DNA of 52,292 nucleotides from Penium margaritaceum (taxonomy: Eukaryota; Streptophyta; Zygnematophyceae; Desmidiales; Peniaceae). The notes under the pieces were generated by a model. The model saw nothing but the letters and a program-made list of their open reading frames with translations. It searched no databases and had not been told where the DNA came from. Of this stretch, positions 1-10,893 are shown piece after piece. The stretch lies in assembly GCA_023375785.1 (NCBI GenBank), contig SZWC01006868.1, positions 57,135 through 109,426 on the forward strand, given 5' to 3'. The translations under genes and the position numbers were made by a program. Within the stretch, counting starts at the first letter, position 1. The number at the start of each line of letters is the position of its first letter.

Positions 1-650
1 CAACCACTCGCAACCACTCGCAACCACTCACAACCACTCGCAACCACTCGCAACCACTCAGAACCACTCGCAACAACTTGCATTCACTCACAACCACTCG
101 CAACCACTCGCAACCATTCGCAACCTCTCAAAACACTCACAACCACTCACAACCACTCGCAAGCACTCGTAACCACTTGTAACCCCTCGCAACCACTCGC
201 AACCACTTGCAACCATAGGCAACCACTCACAACTTGTCCCAACCACTCGCAACCGCTTGCAACAACTCACAACCGTACGCAACCACTCACAACCACTTAC
301 ATCAACTCACAACAACTTGAAACAACACAAAACCACTTGCAACCACTCATAACCACTTGCAACCACTCGCAACCACTCACAACCACTCGCAACGACTCGC
401 AACCACTCACAACCACTCGTAACAACTCGTAACCACTCATAATCACCCGCAACCACAATCAACCACTCGCAATTACTGGCAACCACTCGCGACCACTCGC
501 GACCACTCGCGACCACTCACGACCACTCGCAACCACTCGAAACCAACCGCAACCACTCGCAACAACTCGCAACCACTCGCAACCACTCGCAACCACTCGC
601 AACCACTGGCAACCACTGGCAACCACTTGCAACCACTCGCAACCACTCGC
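1..650 (+). repeat. 10-bp minisatellite CAACCACTCG, irregular part
   Basis: Tandem decamers of consensus CAACCACTCG with many single-base variants, mostly CACTTG, CACTCA, CACTGG and CACTCGT. This part has no regular higher-order period. It carries landmark variants (GCATTCACTC near 82, CCTCTCAAAACACTC near 124, ACTTGTCCCAACC near 232, TTGAAACAACACAAAACC near 317, AATCACCCGCAACC near 440) that recur directly near 4066-4570 and inverted near 34560-35215. The array already runs at base 1, so its left end lies outside the window. No gene is present; open frames in all six frames follow from the stop-free decamer. Confidence 0.95.
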
Positions 651-3600
651 AACGACTCGCAACCACTCGCAATTACTTACAACCACTTGCAACCACACGC
701 AACCACTTGCAACCACTTACAACCACTTGCAACCACTCGCAACCACTCGCAACGACTCGCAACCACTCGCAATTACTTACAACCACTTGCAACCACACGC
801 AACCACTTGCAACCACTTACAACCACTTGCAACCACTCGCAACCACTCGCAACGACTCGCAACCACTCGCAATTACTTACAACCACTTGCAACCACACGC
901 AACCACTTGCAACCACTTACAACCACTTGCAACCACTCGCAACCACTCGCAACGACTCGCAACCACTCGCAATTACTTACAACCACTTGCAACCACACGC
1001 AACCACTTGCAACCACTTACAACCACTTGCAACCACTCGCAACCACTCGCAACGACTCGCAACCACTCGCAATTACTTACAACCACTTGCAACCACACGC
1101 AACCACTTGCAACCACTTACAACCACTTGCAACCACTCGCAACCACTCGCAACGACTCGCAACCACTCGCAATTACTTACAACCACTTGCAACCACACGC
1201 AACCACTTGCAACCACTTACAACCACTTGCAACCACTCGCAACCACTCGCAACGACTCGCAACCACTCGCAATTACTTACAACCACTTGCAACCACACGC
1301 AACCACTTGCAACCACTTACAACCACTTGCAACCACTCGCAACCACTCGCAACGACTCGCAACCACTCGCAATTACTTACAACCACTTGCAACCACACGC
1401 AACCACTTGCAACCACTTACAACCACTTGCAACCACTCGCAACCACTCGCAACGACTCGCAACCACTCGCAATTACTTACAACCACTTGCAACCACACGC
1501 AACCACTTGCAACCACTTACAACCACTTGCAACCACTCGCAACCACTCGCAACGACTCGCAACCACTCGCAATTACTTACAACCACTTGCAACCACACGC
1601 AACCACTTGCAACCACTTACAACCACTTGCAACCACTCGCAACCACTCGCAACGACTCGCAACCACTCGCAATTACTTACAACCACTTGCAACCACACGC
1701 AACCACTTGCAACCACTTACAACCACTTGCAACCACTCGCAACCACTCGCAACGACTCGCAACCACTCGCAATTACTTACAACCACTTGCAACCACACGC
1801 AACCACTTGCAACCACTTACAACCACTTGCAACCACTCGCAACCACTCGCAACGACTCGCAACCACTCGCAATTACTTACAACCACTTGCAACCACACGC
1901 AACCACTTGCAACCACTTACAACCACTTGCAACCACTCGCAACCACTCGCAACGACTCGCAACCACTCGCAATTACTTACAACCACTTGCAACCACACGC
2001 AACCACTTGCAACCACTTACAACCACTTGCAACCACTCGCAACCACTCGCAACGACTCGCAACCACTCGCAATTACTTACAACCACTTGCAACCACACGC
2101 AACCACTTGCAACCACTTACAACCACTTGCAACCACTCGCAACCACTCGCAACGACTCGCAACCACTCGCAATTACTTACAACCACTTGCAACCACACGC
2201 AACCACTTGCAACCACTTACAACCACTTGCAACCACTCGCAACCACTCGCAACGACTCGCAACCACTCGCAATTACTTACAACCACTTGCAACCACACGC
2301 AACCACTTGCAACCACTTACAACCACTTGCAACCACTCGCAACCACTCGCAACGACTCGCAACCACTCGCAATTACTTACAACCACTTGCAACCACACGC
2401 AACCACTTGCAACCACTTACAACCACTTGCAACCACTCGCAACCACTCGCAACGACTCGCAACCACTCGCAATTACTTACAACCACTTGCAACCACACGC
2501 AACCACTTGCAACCACTTACAACCACTTGCAACCACTCGCAACCACTCGCAACGACTCGCAACCACTCGCAATTACTTACAACCACTTGCAACCACACGC
2601 AACCACTTGCAACCACTTACAACCACTTGCAACCACTCGCAACCACTCGCAACGACTCGCAACCACTCGCAATTACTTACAACCACTTGCAACCACACGC
2701 AACCACTTGCAACCACTTACAACCACTTGCAACCACTCGCAACCACTCGCAACGACTCGCAACCACTCGCAATTACTTACAACCACTTGCAACCACACGC
2801 AACCACTTGCAACCACTTACAACCACTTGCAACCACTCGCAACCACTCGCAACGACTCGCAACCACTCGCAATTACTTACAACCACTTGCAACCACACGC
2901 AACCACTTGCAACCACTTACAACCACTTGCAACCACTCGCAACCACTCGCAACGACTCGCAACCACTCGCAATTACTTACAACCACTTGCAACCACACGC
3001 AACCACTTGCAACCACTTACAACCACTTGCAACCACTCGCAACCACTCGCAACGACTCGCAACCACTCGCAATTACTTACAACCACTTGCAACCACACGC
3101 AACCACTTGCAACCACTTACAACCACTTGCAACCACTCGCAACCACTCGCAACGACTCGCAACCACTCGCAATTACTTACAACCACTTGCAACCACACGC
3201 AACCACTTGCAACCACTTACAACCACTTGCAACCACTCGCAACCACTCGCAACGACTCGCAACCACTCGCAATTACTTACAACCACTTGCAACCACACGC
3301 AACCACTTGCAACCACTTACAACCACTTGCAACCACTCGCAACCACTCGCAACGACTCGCAACCACTCGCAATTACTTACAACCACTTGCAACCACACGC
3401 AACCACTTGCAACCACTTACAACCACTTGCAACCACTCGCAACCACTCGCAACGACTCGCAACCACTCGCAATTACTTACAACCACTTGCAACCACACGC
3501 AACCACTTGCAACCACTTACAACCACTTGCAACCACTCGCAACCACTCGCAACGACTCGCAACCACTCGCAATTACTTACAACCACTTGCAACCACACGC

Positions 3601-3950
3601 AACCACTTGCAACCACTTACAACCACTTGCAACCACTCGCAACCACTCGCAACGACTCGCAACCACTCGCAATTACTTACAACCACTTGCAACCACACGC
3701 AACCACTTGCAACCACTTACAACCACTTGCAACCACTCGCAACCACTCGCAACGACTCGCAACCACTCGCAATTACTTACAACCACTTGCAACCACACGC
3801 AACCACTTGCAACCACTTACAACCACTTGCAACCACTCGCAACCACTCGCAACGACTCGCAACCACTCGCAATTACTTACAACCACTTGCAACCACACGC
3901 AACCACTTGCAACCACTTACAACCACTTGCAACCACTCGCAACCACTCGC
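651..3950 (+). repeat. Higher-order minisatellite block, 33 x 100 bp
   Basis: A unit of ten variant decamers (100 bp) repeats in perfect register. The marker decamer AACGACTCGC occurs at 651, 751 and so on to 3851, giving 33 units. Each unit also holds AATTACTTAC, AACCACACGC and two AACCACTTAC decamers in fixed order. I saw no difference between units by eye. Such uniformity next to irregular decamers points to recent amplification or strong homogenisation of one segment. The long open frames across it are by-products of the stop-free repeat. Confidence 0.95.
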
Positions 3951-5190
3951 AACTACTCGCAACCACTCGCAACCACTCGCAACCACTGGCAACCACTGGC
4001 AACCACTTGCAACCACTCGCAACCACTCGCAACCACTCGCAACCACTCACAACCACTCGCAACCACTCGCAACCACTCAGAACCACTCGCAACAACTCGC
4101 ATTCACTCACAACCAATCGCAACCACTCGCAACCATTCGCAACCTCTCAAAACACTCACAACCACTCACAACCACTCGCAAGCACTTGTAACCACTTCTA
4201 ACCACTCGCAACCACTCCCAACCACTTGCAACCATACGCAACCACTCACAACTTGTCCCAACCACTCGCAACCGCTTGCAACAACTCACAACCATACGCA
4301 ACCACTCACAACCACTTACATCCACTCACAACAACTTGAAACAACACAAAACCACTTGCAACCACTCGTAACCACTTGCAACAACTCGCAACCACTCACA
4401 ACCACTCGCAACGACTTGCAACCACTCACAACCACTCGTAACCACTTGCAACCACTCATAATCACCCGCAACCACAATCAACCACTCGCAACTACTCGCA
4501 ACCACTCGCGACCACTCGCGACCACTCACGACCACTCGTAACCACTCGAAACCAACCGCAACCACTCGCAACAACTCACAACCACTCGCAACCACTTGCA
4601 ACCACTCGCAACCACTCGCAACCACTCGCAGCCACATGCAACCACTTGCAGGCACTTGCAAGCACTTGGAACCACTTTCAACCAGTTACAACGACTTGCA
4701 ACCACTCGCAACCACTCGCAACGACTCGTAACCACTCGCAACCACTTGCAACCACTTGTAACCACACGCAACCACACAACACCACTTGCAACCACTCGCA
4801 ACCACTCGCAACCACTCACAATCACGTACAACCACTCGCAATCACTCGCAACCACTCGCAACCATTCGCAACCTCTCAAAACACTCACAACCACTCACAA
4901 CCACTCGCAAGCACTTGTAACCACTTGTAACCCCTCGCAACCACTCGCAACCACTTGCAACCACTTGTAACCACTCGCAACCATTCGCAACGCTCGCAAC
5001 CACTCGCATCGGCACGCAACTGCTCGCAACCGCTTGCACCCCCTTGCACCCGCTCGCAACCGCTCGCAACCACTTGCAACCACTGGCAACCACTCCCAAC
5101 CACTTGGAACCACTCGCAACCACTAGCAACCACTCGCAGCTACTCGCAACCACTCGCAACCACACGCAGTCACTTGCAACCACTTGCAAC
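3951..5190 (+). repeat. 10-bp minisatellite, irregular, with segmental copies
   Basis: Diverged decamers of the same family. Positions 4066-4570 repeat the landmark order of 67-560 (GCATTCACTC, CCTCTCAAAACACTC, ACTTGTCCC, TTGAAACAACACAAAACC, AATCACCCGC). Positions about 4859-4950 hold a further partial copy of the CCTCTCAAAACACTC landmark. A short stretch near 4990-5060 is richer in CGCTCGCAACC and CACCC variants. No coding feature is supported. Confidence 0.92.
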
Positions 5191-5730
5191 CACTCGCAAC
5201 CACTCGCAACGACTTGCAACCACTCGCAACCACTCGCAACGACTTGCAACCACTCGCAACCACTCGCAACGACTTGCAACCACTCGCAACCACTCGCAAC
5301 GACTTGCAACCACTCGCAACCACTCGCAACGACTTGCAACCACTCGCAACCACTCGCAACGACTTGCAACCACTCGCAACCACTCGCAACGACTTGCAAC
5401 CACTCGCAACCACTCGCAACGACTTGCAACCACTCGCAACCACTCGCAACGACTTGCAACCACTCGCAACCACTCGCAACGACTTGCAACCACTCGCAAC
5501 CACTCGCAACGACTTGCAACCACTCGCAACCACTCGCAACGACTTGCAACCACTCGCAACCACTCGCAACGACTTGCAACCACTCGCAACCACTCGCAAC
5601 GACTTGCAACCACTCGCAACCACTCGCAACGACTTGCAACCACTCGCAACCACTCGCAACGACTTGCAACCACTCGCAACCACTCGCAACGACTTGCAAC
5701 CACTCGCAACCACTCGCAACGACTTGCAAC
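5191..5730 (+). repeat. Higher-order minisatellite block, 18 x 30 bp
   Basis: Three decamers (CACTCGCAAC, CACTCGCAAC, GACTTGCAAC) form a 30-bp unit. The marker GACTTGCAAC falls every 30 bp from 5211 to 5721, giving 18 units with no visible variation. One more GACTTGCAAC occurs alone at 5831. Confidence 0.95.
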
Positions 5731-6270
5731 CACTCGCAACCACTCGCAACCACTCGCAGCTACTCGCAACCACTCGCAACCACACGCAGTCACTTGCAAC
5801 AACTTGCAACCACTCGCAACCACTCGCAACGACTTGCAACCACTCGCAACCACACACAACCATACACAAGCGCTCACAACCACTCGCACCCACTCACAAC
5901 CACTTGCAGCCACACAAATCCACTCGCAACCACTCACACCCAGTTGTAACCACTCGCAACCGCTCACAACCACTCGCGACGACTCGCAACCACTCACAAC
6001 CACTCGTAACATTTCACAACTACTCGTAATCACTCGCAACCACTCGCAACCACTCGCAACCACTTGTGACCACTCCCTACCACTCGCAACCACTCGCGAC
6101 CAACAGCAACCACTCAAAACCAATCGCAACCAATTGCAACCATTTGCAACCAGTGGCAACCACTCGCAACAACTCGCAACCACTTGCAACCACTCGCTGC
6201 CACTCGCAACCACTCGCAACCACTCGCAACCACTCACAATCACGTACAACCACTCGCAATCACTCGCAAC
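5731..6270 (+). repeat. 10-bp minisatellite, irregular
   Basis: Diverged decamers between two higher-order blocks, with variants such as CACACAAATCC, CACTCGCGAC and CAGTGGCAAC. No gene or other element is seen. Confidence 0.92.
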
Positions 6271-8610
6271 CACTCGGAACCACTCGCAACCAGTCGCAAC
6301 CATTCGCAACCACTCGTAATTACTTGCAACCACTCGTAACCACTCGCAGCCACTCGCAACCACTCGGAACCACTCGCAACCAGTCGCAACCATTCGCAAC
6401 CACTCGTAATTACTTGCAACCACTCGTAACCACTCGCAGCCACTCGCAACCACTCGGAACCACTCGCAACCAGTCGCAACCATTCGCAACCACTCGTAAT
6501 TACTTGCAACCACTCGTAACCACTCGCAGCCACTCGCAACCACTCGGAACCACTCGCAACCAGTCGCAACCATTCGCAACCACTCGTAATTACTTGCAAC
6601 CACTCGTAACCACTCGCAGCCACTCGCAACCACTCGGAACCACTCGCAACCAGTCGCAACCATTCGCAACCACTCGTAATTACTTGCAACCACTCGTAAC
6701 CACTCGCAGCCACTCGCAACCACTCGGAACCACTCGCAACCAGTCGCAACCATTCGCAACCACTCGTAATTACTTGCAACCACTCGTAACCACTCGCAGC
6801 CACTCGCAACCACTCGGAACCACTCGCAACCAGTCGCAACCATTCGCAACCACTCGTAATTACTTGCAACCACTCGTAACCACTCGCAGCCACTCGCAAC
6901 CACTCGGAACCACTCGCAACCAGTCGCAACCATTCGCAACCACTCGTAATTACTTGCAACCACTCGTAACCACTCGCAGCCACTCGCAACCACTCGGAAC
7001 CACTCGCAACCAGTCGCAACCATTCGCAACCACTCGTAATTACTTGCAACCACTCGTAACCACTCGCAGCCACTCGCAACCACTCGGAACCACTCGCAAC
7101 CAGTCGCAACCATTCGCAACCACTCGTAATTACTTGCAACCACTCGTAACCACTCGCAGCCACTCGCAACCACTCGGAACCACTCGCAACCAGTCGCAAC
7201 CATTCGCAACCACTCGTAATTACTTGCAACCACTCGTAACCACTCGCAGCCACTCGCAACCACTCGGAACCACTCGCAACCAGTCGCAACCATTCGCAAC
7301 CACTCGTAATTACTTGCAACCACTCGTAACCACTCGCAGCCACTCGCAACCACTCGGAACCACTCGCAACCAGTCGCAACCATTCGCAACCACTCGTAAT
7401 TACTTGCAACCACTCGTAACCACTCGCAGCCACTCGCAACCACTCGGAACCACTCGCAACCAGTCGCAACCATTCGCAACCACTCGTAATTACTTGCAAC
7501 CACTCGTAACCACTCGCAGCCACTCGCAACCACTCGGAACCACTCGCAACCAGTCGCAACCATTCGCAACCACTCGTAATTACTTGCAACCACTCGTAAC
7601 CACTCGCAGCCACTCGCAACCACTCGGAACCACTCGCAACCAGTCGCAACCATTCGCAACCACTCGTAATTACTTGCAACCACTCGTAACCACTCGCAGC
7701 CACTCGCAACCACTCGGAACCACTCGCAACCAGTCGCAACCATTCGCAACCACTCGTAATTACTTGCAACCACTCGTAACCACTCGCAGCCACTCGCAAC
7801 CACTCGGAACCACTCGCAACCAGTCGCAACCATTCGCAACCACTCGTAATTACTTGCAACCACTCGTAACCACTCGCAGCCACTCGCAACCACTCGGAAC
7901 CACTCGCAACCAGTCGCAACCATTCGCAACCACTCGTAATTACTTGCAACCACTCGTAACCACTCGCAGCCACTCGCAACCACTCGGAACCACTCGCAAC
8001 CAGTCGCAACCATTCGCAACCACTCGTAATTACTTGCAACCACTCGTAACCACTCGCAGCCACTCGCAACCACTCGGAACCACTCGCAACCAGTCGCAAC
8101 CATTCGCAACCACTCGTAATTACTTGCAACCACTCGTAACCACTCGCAGCCACTCGCAACCACTCGGAACCACTCGCAACCAGTCGCAACCATTCGCAAC
8201 CACTCGTAATTACTTGCAACCACTCGTAACCACTCGCAGCCACTCGCAACCACTCGGAACCACTCGCAACCAGTCGCAACCATTCGCAACCACTCGTAAT
8301 TACTTGCAACCACTCGTAACCACTCGCAGCCACTCGCAACCACTCGGAACCACTCGCAACCAGTCGCAACCATTCGCAACCACTCGTAATTACTTGCAAC
8401 CACTCGTAACCACTCGCAGCCACTCGCAACCACTCGGAACCACTCGCAACCAGTCGCAACCATTCGCAACCACTCGTAATTACTTGCAACCACTCGTAAC
8501 CACTCGCAGCCACTCGCAACCACTCGGAACCACTCGCAACCAGTCGCAACCATTCGCAACCACTCGTAATTACTTGCAACCACTCGTAACCACTCGCAGC
8601 CACTCGCAAC
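6271..8610 (+). repeat. Higher-order minisatellite block, 26 x 90 bp
   Basis: Nine decamers form a 90-bp unit. The marker CACTCGGAAC occurs at 6271, 6361 and so on to 8521, giving 26 units. Each unit contains CAGTCGCAAC, CATTCGCAAC, CACTCGTAAT, TACTTGCAAC and CACTCGCAGC in fixed order. The units look identical by eye. The 90-bp period gives in-frame open reading in several frames, which is not coding evidence. Confidence 0.95.
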
Positions 8611-8922
8611 CACTCGCAACTACTCGCAACCACGCACAACCACACAAAACCACTCACAACCACTCGCAACCACTTGCAACCACTCGCAACCACTCGCAAC
8701 CACATGCAACCACTTGCAACAACTCGCAACGACTCGCAACAAGTCGTAATCACTCACAACCACTCGCAGCCACTTACAACCACTCGCAACCACTCGCAAT
8801 CACTTGCAACCACTGGCAACCACTCGCAACCACTCTTAACCACACGCAACCACTCGCAACCACTCGCAACCACTTGCAACGACTCACAACCACTCACAAC
8901 GAATCGCAACAACTCACAAAAA
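8611..8922 (+). repeat. 10-bp minisatellite, irregular, up to element 1
   Basis: Variant decamers ending in an A-rich CACAAAAA next to the LTR of element 1 at 8923. The five bases before the LTR (AAAAA) do not match the five after the element (ACACA), so no clear target-site duplication remains. Confidence 0.9.
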
Positions 8923-9163
8923 TGTCAATGCGCCGGATAGCAACGGTCTAGAAAACGGGTCCCGACATGGGATGCCGCCAACCGCTCTTGGTATTGCAAC
9001 CAAGATAACATATCACTCTCGAACGAGGGATCCACGCTTTAGGTTCGTTTGGTTTGCAACCTCACGAAGTCCGCATGTTGGTCTTCAGTGTCTACCTTTG
9101 GTTGGGCACTCTGTGAGGAGTCTCAAAGGCAAGAACAGTAAATGGATGCATGGAAGGTATAGG

Positions 9164-9171
9164 CTTTTATA
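9164..9171 (-). promoter_or_regulatory. TATA box in element 1 3' LTR
   Basis: The minus strand reads TATAAAAG. The same octamer is conserved at 13907-13914 in the other LTR copy, in the sense orientation of the element. It is the likely pol II core promoter of the LTR. The start site cannot be fixed from sequence. Confidence 0.6.
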
Positions 9172-9337
9172 CTTGCAGAGCTTTGCTAAAGCTTCTGCTT
9201 GTAGTGGCTCCACTGGAGCCAACCTCATCCTACATTCCTACTTGGCGCGTTCTTAGACCGCCAAGTGTCATCCTCAAGGTAGGCTCTAGTAAGCTTCCTA
9301 GAAGCTTCCTGTCCCAGTTTTGGCCACAAAGAAAATT

Positions 9338-9403
9338 GCGGCCATCGCGGGGTTTGAACCCGCGACCTCTGGTTTGAGACTCCGGTGCCTAATCAACCAA
9401 GCC
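9338..9403 (-). other. tRNA-like segment with pol III A and B boxes, 3' LTR
   Basis: On the minus strand the segment has an A-box-like TGGCTTGGTTGA (about 10 of 12 positions fit the tRNA A box) and, about 31 bases later, a B box GGTTCAAACCC. The T arm folds well: GCGGG pairs with CCCGC around TTCAAAC. A run of four T follows at 9335-9332, as a pol III stop would. The anticodon stem (CCGGA/ACCAG) and 5' acceptor half do not pair well, so this is a tRNA relic or tRNA-derived promoter rather than a working tRNA. The copy at 14081-14146 keeps both boxes. Confidence 0.5.
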
Positions 9404-9578
9404 AAAAAGGTATGGTTCCTATGATGAGCCACATGGGACATACCCATTATGGGCAGTGCATTCCTGGCCCATCTCAGAATTGACCAAGGGGACATACTCC
9501 ATATAGCATTGCATGCCTTGTCTGTATGTGTAGCTAGCCAGCTAGGCAGTGGACAAGGTGCACACAATTTCATTAAAG

Positions 9579-9587
9579 CTCTCCCTT
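9579..9587 (-). other. Element 1 polypurine tract
   Basis: The minus strand reads AAGGGAGAG six bases before the 3' LTR, the expected place for the plus-strand primer of reverse transcription. Its context (GGTGCAAGGGAGAG) also occurs at the 3' LTR of element 4 near 24325-24337. Confidence 0.6.
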
Positions 9588-9636
9588 GCACCTCTGTCCA
9601 TCTGTCCCTTGCTTGGCTCCATCAATGCCTTGGAGC

Positions 9637-10893
9637 TCACCCTTCCTCTGCCGCACTCCTCATGTCAAATCCACGAATGCCTGCATAATGCAAGTCACTG
9701 TCCAGCGGCTTGGTCATGCAGTCAGCAAGCATGCTCTTTGTTCTGCAGTGCTGCAAGTCCACCACGTTCTTCATGACCAGGTCAGGTGAGTAGTGGTAAC
9801 GTATGTTGATGTGCTTCGTTCGCCGGGAGATGATCTCGTCTTCAGCCATCCAGATGGTGCTCATGTTGTCCACGTGTACAATCGTGGCGTCTTTCTGTGA
9901 CACTGTCATTTCGCCAAGCAGGCTACGGAGCCATTGAGTCTCCTTGCACACCTAAGACAAAGCAACGTACTCTGCCTCAGCCGTGGACACGGAAACACAA
10001 TCGTGCTTCCTGCTGGCCCATGAGATGGCAGCGCCATTCAAGATACGCACGTATCCAGAGGTGGATCTCATGTCGTCGAGATTTCCTCCACAGTCAGCGT
10101 CGGTGTAGCATTTCAGACAAAGGGGGTCCGTTCCTTCTTGGCCTCCAAGGACGAGGCCCATGTGACGTGTCTTTTGTAGGTAGCACAAGATGCGCTTGAC
10201 TGCGTGCAAATGTTGTGGCCCAGGGTTGGCCACGAATCTGCTCACTTGTCCCACAGCATAGCAGATGTCCGGACAAGTCCCTACCATGGCGTACATGATG
10301 CTACCCACGGCGGACTGGTAGGGGATGTCTTGCATCTCCCTTTGTTCTGCTTTGTTGCTTGGCGACATGGAGGCCTTCAGCTTTGTGTCGGTCGTCATTG
10401 GGGTGCAGACAGATTTGCAGTCTTCCATGTGGTAGCGCTTCAGCACCTCCTTGTCAACCTTCCCATAAAGGAAAGCTGTCTTGACGTCCATCCGGTGTAT
10501 CTCCAAGTGCTTTGCGGCAGCAATGCCAAGGAGAGAGCGGATGGAGGCAAAGGTCACGACGGGCGCGAACGTCTCATCGTACTCGGACCCCGGGCGTTGA
10601 GAGAACCCCTTAGCCACTACCCTTCCCTTGAACTTGTCGATATTGCCGTCTTGCTTCTTCTTCACTCGGAGGACCCACTTGGATCCAACCACGTGGGCCT
10701 TGTCGGGTCTTTCCACCAGCACCCACGTGCCATTCTCGGCAATGGATGGGAGCTCGCTATCCACTGCCTCCTTCCACTTGGCCGCATATGGGCCATTCAT
10801 GGCCTCCGCCACTGTGGATGGCTCTCCCTGAGCCATGCACGACCAGCTAAGGCCGGTCCAATCATCCTCATACCGCAAAGGTGCTCTCTTTGG
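9637..10893 (-). pseudogene. pol: Element 1 reverse transcriptase-RNase H, broken
   Basis: The frame continues that of the integrase after a TGA at 10894-10896. It opens with PKRAPLRYEDDW and the copia RT N-terminal blocks: NGTW, the KWV..K..D block, VVAKGFSQ, ETFAPVV and MDVKTAFLYG. It then jumps straight from KVDKEV to LKRYHMEDCK, which in copia proteins lies well past the YVDD active site. The fingers-palm catalytic block is therefore absent. RNase H follows: TDADCGG, the STSGY block, ISWASRK and TAEAEYVALS, then TAG at 9952-9954 where the family has Glu. Beyond the stop the frame stays open with CKETQWLR, HVDNMST, SRRTKHI and TKPLD, to 9637. This is a dead RT with an RNase H split by one nonsense change. 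The family assignment is secure. Confidence 0.92.

Larger units (their letters stand above)
8923..9572 (-). repeat. Element 1, 3' LTR
   Basis: A 650-bp repeat matching 13666-14315 at about 95% by hand count. Both copies share the same ends exactly: the sequence starts TGTCAATG and ends TTTCA on the + strand, and flanking bases differ immediately outside. It contains a minus-strand TATAAAAG and a tRNA-like segment. Confidence 0.93.

Noticed and set aside
651-3950. CRISPR-like regular repeats
   Set aside because: Units are directly adjacent and entirely repetitive, with no unique spacers, no cas genes and a eukaryotic context.
627-8951. Giant open frames of up to about 1300 codons on both strands of the minisatellite
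   Set aside because: The decamer has no stop codon in any frame, so length is not evidence. The frames overlap on both strands and follow the repeat period exactly.
9338-9403. Functional tRNA gene
   Set aside because: The 5' acceptor half does not pair with the 3' half and the anticodon stem has mismatches, so only a tRNA-like call is made.
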